This document shows, piece after piece, positions 6,277 through 12,968 of a DNA stretch of 14,228 bases (position 1 is the stretch's first letter; each line of letters opens with the position of its first letter). The stretch spans positions 1 through 14,228 of the forward strand of contig CBDUQG010000024.1 of NCBI GenBank assembly GCA_965369305.1, in the 5' to 3' direction. The stretch comes from JAFGTE01 sp965369305. GTDB lineage: Bacteria; Patescibacteriota; Gracilibacteria; UM-FILTER-43-11. The notes below the pieces were generated by a model. That model was not told the DNA's origin, did no database searches, and saw nothing but the letters and a program-made list of their open reading frames with translations. The position numbers and the translations under genes are program-made.

Positions 6277-7533
6277 ATGAAATATTCAAATCTATTTTCC
6301 AAAACATCAAAATCTGTCCCACACGATGCGGACAGTGCGAATGCCAAGCTTCTGGTGCAAGGAGGCTTCATTCACCAGGAAATTGCTGGGGTTTATACTT
6401 TTTTGACTCTGGGGCTACGCACCCTTCGCAAAATTGAGAACATCATTCGTGAAGAGATGGATAATTATGGTGGCCAAGAAATCTTGATGACCGCTCTTAC
6501 GCCTAAGTCGGTTTACGATAAGACCGGACGCTGGGAAACCATGGATGACGTCCTGTTTAAACTGGAAGGTGCAGGAAGCAAGGAGTATGCCCTTGGTGCG
6601 ACCCACGAAGAAATCGTCACACCACTTGCTCAGGAGTATGCCTTCTCTTATAAAGATTTTCCTTTTGCTGTTTATCAAATTCAGAACAAATTCCGCAATG
6701 AACCCCGAGCCAAGTCTGGCATTTTGAGGGGGCGGGAGTTTGCCATGAAGGACCTTTACTCCTTTCATACGACTCAAGAGGATTTGGAGGCTTACTATGA
6801 AGGCATTAAGCCTGTTTATCTGAAGATTTTTGAACGCGTTGGCTTTGACCCAAAAAGCACCGTTATTACCTACGCTTCTGGAGGAGCTTTCAGTGAATTC
6901 TCGCACGAAGTTCAAGTTCTTTCTGAGGTTGGTGAAGATACTGTTTATGTCTGTGAAAAGTGTAACCTGGCTGTGAACAAGGAAATCATTGATAAGCAAA
7001 ATACCTGTCCTGGCTGCAATAATACTGACCTAAAAGAAAAGAAGGGGATTGAGGTCGGCAATATTTTCAAGCTGGGTGATCGCTTCAGTCAGTCTTTCAA
7101 CTTCAAATTCACCGACGCTGACGGCCTGACCAAGCTTCCTGTTATGGGTTGTTATGGTATTGGTTCCTCGCGCGTCATGGGCTCACTCGTTGAAGTCAGT
7201 CATGATGATAAGGGGATCATTTGGCCAAAGTCAGTAGCGCCTTACCAGGTTCATATTGTTAGTCTTGGTAAGGATGAAGCCGTGATCAAAGCAGCTGATA
7301 AGCTTTACGAAGACCTACAAAAAGCCGGTTTCGAAGTGCTTTACGATGATCGTGACGCTGGGGCTGGTGCCAAGCTTGCTGATGCTGATCTGATTGGTAA
7401 TCCGATTCGTTTGGTTGTTTCTAATCGCACATTGGGCGAAGCGTCAGCCGAATGGAAGGAGCGAAACCAGGCAGAGGCGGAGAATGTGAAATTGACAGAA
7501 ATCGAGAAGAAAGTTAAATTATACTACTCTTAA
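6277..7533 (+). CDS. proS: Prolyl-tRNA synthetase, short form without editing domain
   Basis: Class II aminoacyl-tRNA synthetase that charges tRNA-Pro. At 418 residues it is about 150 shorter than the common bacterial form (about 570). Motif 2 is seen around FRNEPRAKSGILRGREFAMKD and motif 3 around GCYGIGSSRVMGSL. The C-terminal anticodon-binding domain covers about residues 325-418. Between motifs 2 and 3, where bacterial enzymes usually carry the INS domain that removes mischarged Ala-tRNA-Pro, there is only a small zinc-ribbon-like segment with Cys226-x2-Cys229 and Cys244-x2-Cys247. Short INS-less ProRS enzymes are known in other lineages; here editing must be absent or done in trans. It is divergent from the pilin gene and is followed after 9 nt by the nucleotidyltransferase. 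Confidence 0.95.
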   Translation: MKYSNLFSKTSKSVPHDADSANAKLLVQGGFIHQEIAGVYTFLTLGLRTLRKIENIIREEMDNYGGQEILMTALTPKSVYDKTGRWETMDDVLFKLEGAGSKEYALGATHEEIVTPLAQEYAFSYKDFPFAVYQIQNKFRNEPRAKSGILRGREFAMKDLYSFHTTQEDLEAYYEGIKPVYLKIFERVGFDPKSTVITYASGGAFSEFSHEVQVLSEVGEDTVYVCEKCNLAVNKEIIDKQNTCPGCNNTDLKEKKGIEVGNIFKLGDRFSQSFNFKFTDADGLTKLPVMGCYGIGSSRVMGSLVEVSHDDKGIIWPKSVAPYQVHIVSLGKDEAVIKAADKLYEDLQKAGFEVLYDDRDAGAGAKLADADLIGNPIRLVVSNRTLGEASAEWKERNQAEAENVKLTEIEKKVKLYYS

Positions 7534-7542
7534 TTCCAGTCC

Positions 7543-8340
7543 ATGAAGGGAATCATTCTCGCCGGCGGCTCCGGTACAAGGCTCCATCCTTGCACCAAGG
7601 TGACCAGTAAGCAGCTTTTGCCGGTTTATGATAAACCGATGATCTATTATCCGCTCAACACGCTTTTGAAGGCGGGAATTGAGGATATCCTGATCATTGT
7701 AGCCCCTGAGCGCAGTGGTGATTTTTTGAACCTGCTTGGTAGCGGAAAGGAATTCGGAGCCCGTTTCACTTACGAAATCCAGGATAAACCAGAAGGCTTA
7801 GCTCAAGCTCTACTTATCGGTGAGCATTTTGTGGCCGGTGATAAATGTGCCCTGATTTTGGGGGACAACATCTTTACCGATGACTTAAACGAAGCTATTC
7901 GTGGTTTTGAGTCCGGTGCCAAGATTTTTGCGAAGCAGGTCTCTGACCCGGAGCGTTTTGGTGTGGTTGAAATGGATGAAAGCGGAAGAGTGATCAGTCT
8001 GGAGGAGAAACCGGCTCAGCCCAAGTCTTCTTTGGCTCAAACAGGTCTTTATCTTTATGACGAAAAAGCCTGTGAGCTAGCCAATACTCTTAAGCCATCG
8101 GCTCGTGGAGAGCTTGAAATTGTGGATCTTCAGAATTTATACCTCGAAAAAGGTGAGCTTCAGGCCGAAATCCTGAAAGGTGAATGGATTGATGCAGGGA
8201 CTTTTGAGAGCTTGCATCGTGCCTCTGTCATTGTTCGTGAGCATGAATTGGGTATGCAGGGAAGTAGTGAAAACCTAAAAGTTACTGTAAAAAAGCCTCT
8301 TGCTGAAAAAGAAGATGTGGCAGCCTGGGACCTAAATTAA
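7543..8340 (+). CDS. rmlA: RmlA-like sugar-1-phosphate nucleotidyltransferase
   Basis: A 265-residue nucleotidyltransferase that joins a sugar-1-phosphate and an NTP to give an activated NDP-sugar and pyrophosphate. The best guess is dTDP-glucose from glucose-1-phosphate. The N-terminus carries the signature GGSGTRL (8-14), with the variant LHPCTKVTSKQLLPVYDKPM close to the RmlA consensus. IILAG, the metal-binding Asp in LILGDNIF, EEKP near 150 and the late WIDAGTFESL motif are also visible. It is shorter than classical RmlA (about 290), mainly at the C-terminus, where the extra helical region is reduced, so the allosteric site may differ. No rmlBCD is in the window. The glycosyltransferases facing it support a role in surface glycans. 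It starts 9 nt after proS without a Shine-Dalgarno site, and its stop overlaps the convergent gene. Confidence 0.85.
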   Translation: MKGIILAGGSGTRLHPCTKVTSKQLLPVYDKPMIYYPLNTLLKAGIEDILIIVAPERSGDFLNLLGSGKEFGARFTYEIQDKPEGLAQALLIGEHFVAGDKCALILGDNIFTDDLNEAIRGFESGAKIFAKQVSDPERFGVVEMDESGRVISLEEKPAQPKSSLAQTGLYLYDEKACELANTLKPSARGELEIVDLQNLYLEKGELQAEILKGEWIDAGTFESLHRASVIVREHELGMQGSSENLKVTVKKPLAEKEDVAAWDLN

Positions 8341-8624
8341 TGTCGTTCGAAATTCACTTCAACATTGCCTAGCCACTTGGCTGCTAGGTTATACAGCCAT
8401 GCCCCGACAATTCCTGAAAACAAACCAAAAGCGGCAAAGTAAAGTGGCATCCCTAGAATAGCGAGGAAGGCAAGCGTGGTTCCATCATTCCATCCTATTG
8501 TTTGTAAATCGATGATCATCCCACCAACCGAATAAAGAAGCCCTGCCACCAGACCAATAAGGGTCATGATGATGGTTTGGAATTTGGCGTAAGCCAGTAC
8601 TTTTACCCTTTTAGCTTTTTTCAT
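8337..8624 (-). CDS. Small two-helix membrane protein (DUF3566-like)
   Basis: A 95-residue membrane protein with a short basic N-terminus, a first hydrophobic helix at about residues 16-37, a short polar turn, and a second long hydrophobic stretch at about 49-80. It ends in a conserved-looking segment YNLAAKWLGNVEVNFE. The layout, and this ending in particular, resemble small DUF3566-type membrane proteins found in many archaea and candidate-phylum bacteria. Their function is unknown, and the family call comes from memory of the pattern. The ATG overlaps the stop of the upstream glycosyltransferase (8621-8624, ATGA), so it is translationally coupled to the glycan genes. Its own stop overlaps the stop of the RmlA-like gene by 4 nt. 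It could assist the glycosyltransferases at the membrane, but nothing in the sequence shows this. Confidence 0.75.
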   Translation of the reverse strand: MKKAKRVKVLAYAKFQTIIMTLIGLVAGLLYSVGGMIIDLQTIGWNDGTTLAFLAILGMPLYFAAFGLFSGIVGAWLYNLAAKWLGNVEVNFERH

Positions 8625-9439
8625 TTTCGTGGGTTACCTTTAAGCATGTGATTCCAACTGTATTTTAGACTATCTTTTACATGTTGGCGAAGGGTCCATT
8701 TTTTGAAGAAAGCTTTTACCCCACCATGACTGGCCCTTATGCCGTCGGCGTAGACCGTGGTTTTCGGGAAATAAACCACTCGGTAGCCCTTTTCCCAGAC
8801 TTTGTGGCAAAGGTCAGGATCAGACATGAAGATGAAATAGTCCGGGTTCAAGCCACGGAAACTGTCCCAAAGGGATTTTCGAATGACCCAGAAGCTGGAC
8901 TGAATCCAATCGACGTCTTGAATCACACTGTAATCCAGATGGCGCATTTCGTCGTAGGCGACCCATTTTTTGATCAGGGGTAGCTCTCGCAGCTTGGTGC
9001 GTCTGGCGACTTGCAGAAAGAACTTTGGAAAAGCTCTTACGGTCATGGCGATTTCGCCATTGTCATCATTGATTTGCCGTGGGCCCAAAATCCCTATTTC
9101 TTCATGCTTCTCCATGTAGTCGATCATTTTCTGGAGCGTGTCTTTTTCACGCCAAACAATGTCGGGATTCACAATGAGTAGGTATTTACCGGTTGCCATC
9201 TTGGCCCCCTCGTTATTTCCTTTAATGTAGCCGACATTCTCTTTGTTGATCTTCACCTTCACGTTCGGATACTTGGTGAGTTCCAGCAATTTAGAAGCGT
9301 TATCTTCATTCACCGAATTATCCACCACAATGATATCGACTGGAAAGTCCACTTCTTGCTGCAAAATGCTTTCCACGTTCTGAATGACGCGTTTGCTTTT
9401 TAGGAAGTCGAGGATGACGATGGATGCGGTTTTATTCAT
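8621..9439 (-). CDS. GT2-family glycosyltransferase (rhamnosyltransferase-like)
   Basis: A 272-residue GT-A fold, family 2 glycosyltransferase that would transfer a sugar from an NDP-donor to a growing glycan at the inner face of the membrane. Seen directly: the N-terminal strand SIVILDFLK, the donor-site motif IIVVDNSVNED (35-45), GYIKGNNEGAKMATGKYLLI, the DXD-equivalent NPD around residue 92, and the acceptor/catalytic region with SSFWVIRKSLWD and MSDPDLCHKVWEKGYRVVYFP. This ordering resembles WbbL-type rhamnosyltransferases, which would fit a dTDP-rhamnose donor if the nearby RmlA-like enzyme feeds that route; this is an inference. There is no membrane segment. It overlaps by ATGA with both the upstream glycosyltransferase and the downstream membrane protein, so the three form one operon. 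Confidence 0.88.
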   Translation of the reverse strand: MNKTASIVILDFLKSKRVIQNVESILQQEVDFPVDIIVVDNSVNEDNASKLLELTKYPNVKVKINKENVGYIKGNNEGAKMATGKYLLIVNPDIVWREKDTLQKMIDYMEKHEEIGILGPRQINDDNGEIAMTVRAFPKFFLQVARRTKLRELPLIKKWVAYDEMRHLDYSVIQDVDWIQSSFWVIRKSLWDSFRGLNPDYFIFMSDPDLCHKVWEKGYRVVYFPKTTVYADGIRASHGGVKAFFKKWTLRQHVKDSLKYSWNHMLKGNPRK

Positions 9440-10470
9440 GACATGATGGCTTCTATATCGGCCGGACTTACACTTTTTTTGACGGCTCTTTTGCGAGCTT
9501 CAATCTGATCTTTGAGTTTTCTTACTTCACGATACACAGTAAAACTTTTTCTGTGAAAGGTGAGGGCATAGTAAAGCCTGAGACCCAAATTGAAATGGGT
9601 TCTGAATTTTACACCCCAGCTGAAGCCAGGGTCAAAGTTCTTTTCGGTGGTCACTAAGTGTCCTTTGAGTGAGCTTAATTTGGCCCAATCTGCTTTTTGA
9701 TGATGATCTTTGAGCTTGCTTAGAGCACCTGTTCCTTTTTCACCGAGCTGCCTATCGTGATAGACCTTTACATCCTTGGCTAGGTAGCAGGGAAATCCTG
9801 CCCAGCTGAGCCTATAGGCCAGGTCTACATCGTTTTTGTAATGCAGAAGCTCATCAAAGTATTCCATCTGACCCTTTTCATTTTTGAAGCCAACGGCGTC
9901 GAGCGCCTTTTTGTGGTAAACGGCCAGCGCGCCCGAAGGACCCAGTATTTTTTGAGGGATTTCAACTCTAGATTCTTCTTTTCCTTGGCCAATGTCATAA
10001 AAATGATGGCTTTTTGTTAACCCGATTCCATAGCTATCGACCTTGGTGGTTTTTGACTCTTTTTCATCGCCTGCGAGCATTTTCTCGTAATCCCATTGCA
10101 TGAGTTTGCAGGTGGCCACATAGCATCTAGGTTCACAGCCTTCCATGCCGGCAATGATGCGGCTGACAAAATCCCGAGGGTAAAGCATGTCGTTGCTGGC
10201 ACAGATGTAGTATTCACCGTTCATTTCGCGAATCATGGCATTGTGACCGCCGCTGTGCATGAGGTTTTCACTTCGCTCAATCTTGGCTTTCTTAAAAAAC
10301 TCCGGATGAGCTTCCTTGATGTAATCATAAACTTCCCCATCAGGGCTTTGATCACGGATGATGTACTCAATACTTGGATAATCCTGATCGAGTAGGCTGG
10401 TCAGGCTATGAGCCAGGTATTTAGTGTCCTTGTACAGGATGACGCCGATGGTGACTTTGGGTTTGTTCAT
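9436..10470 (-). CDS. GT2-family glycosyltransferase
   Basis: A 344-residue family 2 glycosyltransferase and the first gene of the three-gene glycan operon. The N-terminal nucleotide-binding half shows TIGVILYKDTKYL, LLDQDYPSIEYIIRDQSPDGE (DQS in place of the usual DNS), the MHSGGHNAMIREMNGEYYI stretch and a DXD-like SND near residue 94. The second half has GPSGALAVYHKKALDAVG, then FDELLHYKNDVDLAYRLSWA with the likely catalytic Asp, and a HDR that often ends the domain. The last 80 residues are basic and may bind membrane or acceptor. Specificity cannot be read. It starts 29 nt from the divergent RNA methyltransferase start, so their promoters must overlap; TAAACT at 10486-10481 lies 10 nt before its ATG. 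Confidence 0.88.
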   Translation of the reverse strand: MNKPKVTIGVILYKDTKYLAHSLTSLLDQDYPSIEYIIRDQSPDGEVYDYIKEAHPEFFKKAKIERSENLMHSGGHNAMIREMNGEYYICASNDMLYPRDFVSRIIAGMEGCEPRCYVATCKLMQWDYEKMLAGDEKESKTTKVDSYGIGLTKSHHFYDIGQGKEESRVEIPQKILGPSGALAVYHKKALDAVGFKNEKGQMEYFDELLHYKNDVDLAYRLSWAGFPCYLAKDVKVYHDRQLGEKGTGALSKLKDHHQKADWAKLSSLKGHLVTTEKNFDPGFSWGVKFRTHFNLGLRLYYALTFHRKSFTVYREVRKLKDQIEARKRAVKKSVSPADIEAIMS

Positions 10471-10480
10471 ACCAAAAAAT

Positions 10481-10493
10481 AGTTTAGCATGCT
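10481..10493. promoter_or_regulatory. Back-to-back -10-like boxes and AGCATGCT palindrome
   Basis: The 29-nt gap between divergent start codons holds TAAACT on the - strand (10486-10481, 10 nt before the glycosyltransferase ATG) and TAGCAT on the + strand (10485-10490, 9 nt before the methyltransferase ATG). An 8-bp palindrome AGCATGCT (10486-10493) covers part of both. The spacing fits leaderless transcripts in both directions. No convincing -35 elements were seen, and these short motifs can occur by chance. Confidence 0.3.
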
Positions 10494-10499
10494 TAGGCT

Positions 10500-11672
10500 A
10501 TGAGAGAACCTAAATGTCCCTATTTTGCGGACCCACAAAAAAAGGAGCCCGAGGAGAAACTTCCCCCAGGGGTAGGTCGCAGTTGCGGTGGCTGCGCGAC
10601 TCAGCATTTAACCTACCAAACTCAGCTGGAAAACAAGAAAAAGCGTCTGATTCAGGAGCTTGGTGGCTACGATGATGTTCAGGTTTACTCTGATGAAGAG
10701 TGGTTTTACCGCAATCGTATGGACATGGTTTTTACGTCCGGTGGGCTTGGCTTTAAGGAAAAGGGCAAATGGTGGAGAACGTTACCTGTGAAGCAATGCG
10801 TGATCAGCAATCAAAGACTTAACGAGCTGATCACTGAAATCAATGAGTTCTTTGGCCCGGACTTTGATGCCTTCAACGTGAAAACCCATGAGGGCACCTA
10901 TAAATATGCCACCATTCGTACGCCTCAGAGCGATTCTTCGGTTTCGATTGTGCTTAATAAACAATCTGAAAGGTACAGTCAGGCGGCTGAGAAAGTGCGA
11001 GAATATGCAAAAGTTTCGATGGCGAATAACGTACTGATCACCAATATGAAGGCTAAAAGCTCTCAGAGTTTTGGCACTGATTTTGAGGTTGTGAAGGGGA
11101 CGGACATGCTTCACGAAACGATTATGGGAAAAACGCTTCATTATAGTGCTCAGGGTTTCTTTCAGAACAATTCGATCATGGCAGAAAAGATGCACGAGTA
11201 CGTTCATGGACTGCTTAAGGCCTACGATAGGGGAGAATATGCCCATCTTTTGGATATTTATGGTGGTGTGGGAGCTTTTGGGATTGTGAATGCGGATCTA
11301 TTTCACAAGGTCACGACTCTTGAGGACTTTGAAGCCTGCACGGTCGCTGCCAAGGCTAATGCTGAAGAAAATGGCCTAGAGAATGTTGAGGCGATTTGCA
11401 TGGATGCCAAAAGACTCAAGCAAGTTAAGCTACCCGAAAAGGATCTCTATGTTGTCACAGACCCGCCGCGGGCTGGAATGCACAACGAAACCATCATCCA
11501 GATGCGAAAGCTCAGGCCGGAGAGAATTATTTATATTTCGTGTAATGTTGATCAATTAGGCCGGGACATACCAAAATTCACAAACTACGAAATCAAGTCT
11601 GCAGCGCTTTTTGACTTATTTCCGCAGACGAATCATATGGAGTCAGTCGTTGAGCTTGTCCGAACTGCTTAG
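10500..11672 (+). CDS. TrmA/RlmD-family RNA (uracil-5) methyltransferase, no TRAM domain
   Basis: A 390-residue SAM-dependent enzyme that forms 5-methyluridine in tRNA or 23S rRNA. Cys6, Cys29, Cys32 (in SCGGC) and Cys100 are candidate ligands of an iron-sulfur cluster, as in RlmC/RlmD. The catalytic domain has QGFFQNN (before the SAM site), the SAM motif DIYGGVGAFG from Asp252, TDPPRAGM near 320-327, the nucleophile Cys348 in YISCNVDQLGRD and the general-base Glu381 in HMESVVEL. The RNA-binding TRAM domain that precedes the cluster in RlmD is absent: the protein begins directly at the cysteine region. Whether the target is tRNA U54 or rRNA cannot be told. No Shine-Dalgarno site is present. 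Its last 30 nt overlap the 3' end of the convergent small gene. Confidence 0.9.
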   Translation: MREPKCPYFADPQKKEPEEKLPPGVGRSCGGCATQHLTYQTQLENKKKRLIQELGGYDDVQVYSDEEWFYRNRMDMVFTSGGLGFKEKGKWWRTLPVKQCVISNQRLNELITEINEFFGPDFDAFNVKTHEGTYKYATIRTPQSDSSVSIVLNKQSERYSQAAEKVREYAKVSMANNVLITNMKAKSSQSFGTDFEVVKGTDMLHETIMGKTLHYSAQGFFQNNSIMAEKMHEYVHGLLKAYDRGEYAHLLDIYGGVGAFGIVNADLFHKVTTLEDFEACTVAAKANAEENGLENVEAICMDAKRLKQVKLPEKDLYVVTDPPRAGMHNETIIQMRKLRPERIIYISCNVDQLGRDIPKFTNYEIKSAALFDLFPQTNHMESVVELVRTA

Positions 11673-11975
11673 AGTGGATCGGGGATGGTGACCATTTCCT
11701 GTCTTTCTTCTCTTTGCTTCACCTTGCACCCAGCTAATAAGTTCTCCACGGTAGAACTGGCATTGCTCCAGGATTTTGATGGCTAGTGGAGCCAGTTCAG
11801 CTGGGATCTCTTTGACGGTTTTCATTCCAAAGGCAAAGTCGCCAAGCTGCTGCATTTTTTCATCGTCAAGCCCCTTAATTTCGATCAATGTTTCATCGTA
11901 TTGCGCTAAGTTTGACTCGTCCATTTCTTCCATGAGGGCCATGGTTGCGCCGAATTTTTCAGATTCTTTGCTCAC
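11643..11975 (-). CDS. Unknown small protein, third gene of cassette
   Basis: A 110-residue unrecognised protein. Residues 1-85 appear helical and acidic; the last 30 are basic and probably disordered. It starts with GTG that shares one base with the TAG of the gene before it (TAGTG), which implies translational coupling. The segment LGDFAFGMKTVKEIPAELAPLAIKILEQ (part of residues 43-72) weakly echoes the GDF...V(K/R)xIP...LR pattern of the two upstream proteins, so it could be a shortened third relative, but the match is too thin to rely on. Its 3' end overlaps the last 30 nt of the convergent RNA methyltransferase, so its basic tail is constrained by that gene on the other strand. No membrane segment or catalytic motif is seen. 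Confidence 0.6.
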   Translation of the reverse strand: MSKESEKFGATMALMEEMDESNLAQYDETLIEIKGLDDEKMQQLGDFAFGMKTVKEIPAELAPLAIKILEQCQFYRGELISWVQGEAKRRKTGNGHHPRSTLSSSDKLND

Positions 11976-12379
11976 TAGTTGCTTGTGTTCTTACTCATAT
12001 ACTTCTTACTTGCTTCCTCAACCCTTTCTCTAAGGGTATCAACCAGCCTCCGTATTCTTTCGACGGGTATCCTTTTCACTAGTTCAATCTCTGATGGTGG
12101 CTCTGTGCCATCACCAATTTCTTGAGAAATACTCTGAACTTCCTCCATGAAGTCGCCAAAAGGTTCGGCAATACTATCCATGTCATCCTTTCCAAAAGGC
12201 TTTTTAAGTATTCCAGCGCATTGTTGGCGTAGTTTCTGTAGAAGGTTTTTCGTGTACTTAAATCCTTCAGGGTCAGTGGCTCCCGTGTACGGCTCTACAT
12301 GATCAAGGGCTCTTAGTGTGTCCTTAATGACGTAATCCAGGTCGAATTCGTCATTATTTTTAGTAACTACTTGGTTCAT
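11975..12379 (-). CDS. Unknown small protein, second gene of cassette
   Basis: A 134-residue unrecognised soluble protein that is mostly alpha-helical by eye. Its C-terminal half resembles the protein encoded just upstream. Both have a Y-x-(K/R)-N-L segment, then a DF pair about 35 residues later, then E-x-x-(I/L)-V-(K/R)-R-I-P followed by L-R-(E/K)-R-V-E. The RIP triplet is at residue 103 here and 104 in the neighbour, so the two look like diverged tandem duplicates. It carries one cysteine, in RQQCAGI. It starts 4 nt after the upstream stop, without a Shine-Dalgarno site, and its stop overlaps the next GTG start. No enzyme motif, DNA-binding motif or membrane segment is evident. Confidence 0.7.
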   Translation of the reverse strand: MNQVVTKNNDEFDLDYVIKDTLRALDHVEPYTGATDPEGFKYTKNLLQKLRQQCAGILKKPFGKDDMDSIAEPFGDFMEEVQSISQEIGDGTEPPSEIELVKRIPVERIRRLVDTLRERVEEASKKYMSKNTSN

Positions 12380-12383
12380 GGCT

Positions 12384-12764
12384 TCATTGAGTTAATTGTT
12401 CTACTCTTTTCCGCAGTTCCTGCGAAAGAGCATGGGCTATTTCATCAGGAATACGCCTTACTATGTCTGCCTCAGTGATTTGCTCTTTACTTGCTTCGGC
12501 TTCGTTTAGTGCTTTAGTGAAATCATCATTGATGAAGTCAAAAATTTTCCTACTCACAATGAGCTCCTGCCCATCATCAAATTCTCTATCCGCAATGTCA
12601 GTATTATCAGCCAGTATTCGCTTGGCTAAATTGCGCATGTAAAGAACGCCGGCATGAGTTTTAGGGCTAGCCTGTTCAGCACTTGGCAGGTAACGGCTTA
12701 TAACATCACGCAGGGTGGTTGTACCTTTTCCTTTTGGTAGATGAATGGAGGGCATTTGAGTCAT
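12384..12764 (-). CDS. Unknown small protein, first gene of cassette
   Basis: A 126-residue unrecognised soluble protein. The first 16 residues (including LPKGKGTT) look flexible; the rest is predicted helical, with clusters of charge. The C-terminal motif DIVRRIP (100-106) plus LRKRVE (117-122) is shared at almost the same positions with the next protein, suggesting gene duplication. The helical RVE ending could pack as a coiled coil. The start is the ATG at 12764, with a candidate promoter ending 15 nt upstream, so the transcript would have a very short leader. The Met at residue 4 is an alternative start. Co-transcribed with two more small genes. Function unknown; nothing shows a toxin, antitoxin or nuclease. 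Confidence 0.7.
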   Translation of the reverse strand: MTQMPSIHLPKGKGTTTLRDVISRYLPSAEQASPKTHAGVLYMRNLAKRILADNTDIADREFDDGQELIVSRKIFDFINDDFTKALNEAEASKEQITEADIVRRIPDEIAHALSQELRKRVEQLTQ

Positions 12765-12779
12765 TTAGGATTGTTTATT

Positions 12780-12807
12780 ATTCTACAAATTTTTTTAGAT
12801 TTGTAAA
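12780..12807 (-). promoter_or_regulatory. Promoter for the small-protein cassette with embedded dyad
   Basis: On the - strand, TTTACA (12807-12802, 5/6), a 16-nt spacer and TAGAAT (12785-12780, 5/6). The -10 ends 15 nt before the ATG at 12764, so the 5' leader would be about 8 nt. A perfect 7-bp inverted repeat, TACAAAT (12784-12790) and ATTTGTA (12799-12805) with 8 nt between, spans from the -10 to the -35. That is the place where a repressor would block polymerase. The centre is T-rich. Confidence 0.5.
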
Positions 12808-12831
12808 GCGTAAAACCCTAAGCAAATCTAT

Positions 12832-12860
12832 TTGCCAAGTTTAAGCGCTTCTGATAGACT
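12832..12860 (+). promoter_or_regulatory. Candidate extended -10 promoter for rpsB
   Basis: TTGCCA (12832-12837, 5/6), a 17-nt spacer and TAGACT (12855-12860, 4/6), preceded by the TG of an extended -10 (12852-12853). Transcription would begin near 12867, giving an rpsB leader of about 100 nt. An 8-bp palindrome AAGCGCTT (12843-12850) lies in the spacer. It is divergent from the cassette promoter, with the two -35 boxes 24 nt apart. Confidence 0.5.
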
Positions 12861-12894
12861 TCTTGGGCATTATTTATATCAGCTTGTTTTCTGA

Positions 12895-12968
12895 TCGGCC
12901 CATCCTGTCCCTGCTGAAAGGGGATTCAAGGGCTGAAGCGACGAAAGCAGGTGCTAACCCCAAGGATT
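12895..12968 (+). promoter_or_regulatory. Possible structured leader (pseudoknot) of rpsB
   Basis: CCTGCT (12910-12915) can pair with AGCAGG (12946-12951). GGGG (12920-12923), inside that loop, can pair with CCCC (12958-12961) outside it, which is the geometry of an H-type pseudoknot. The second helix ends directly before AAGGA (12962-12966) and the ATG at 12969. An outer pairing of CGGCCC (12896-12901) with GGGCTG (12930-12935) is an alternative. Bacterial S2 genes are often autoregulated through leader RNA; a similar role here is an inference. Confidence 0.35.

Noticed and set aside
6415..6999. Long - strand open frame (194 codons) inside proS
   Set aside because: Fully antisense to a clearly conserved synthetase; its product shows no family features and it has no upstream signals.
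10782..11246. - strand open frame (154 codons) inside the RNA methyltransferase gene
   Set aside because: Shadow of a conserved gene on the other strand; no recognisable domain.
12951..12968. GTG at 12951 as the rpsB start
   Set aside because: The six extra residues do not match known S2 N-termini; the ATG at 12969 does.
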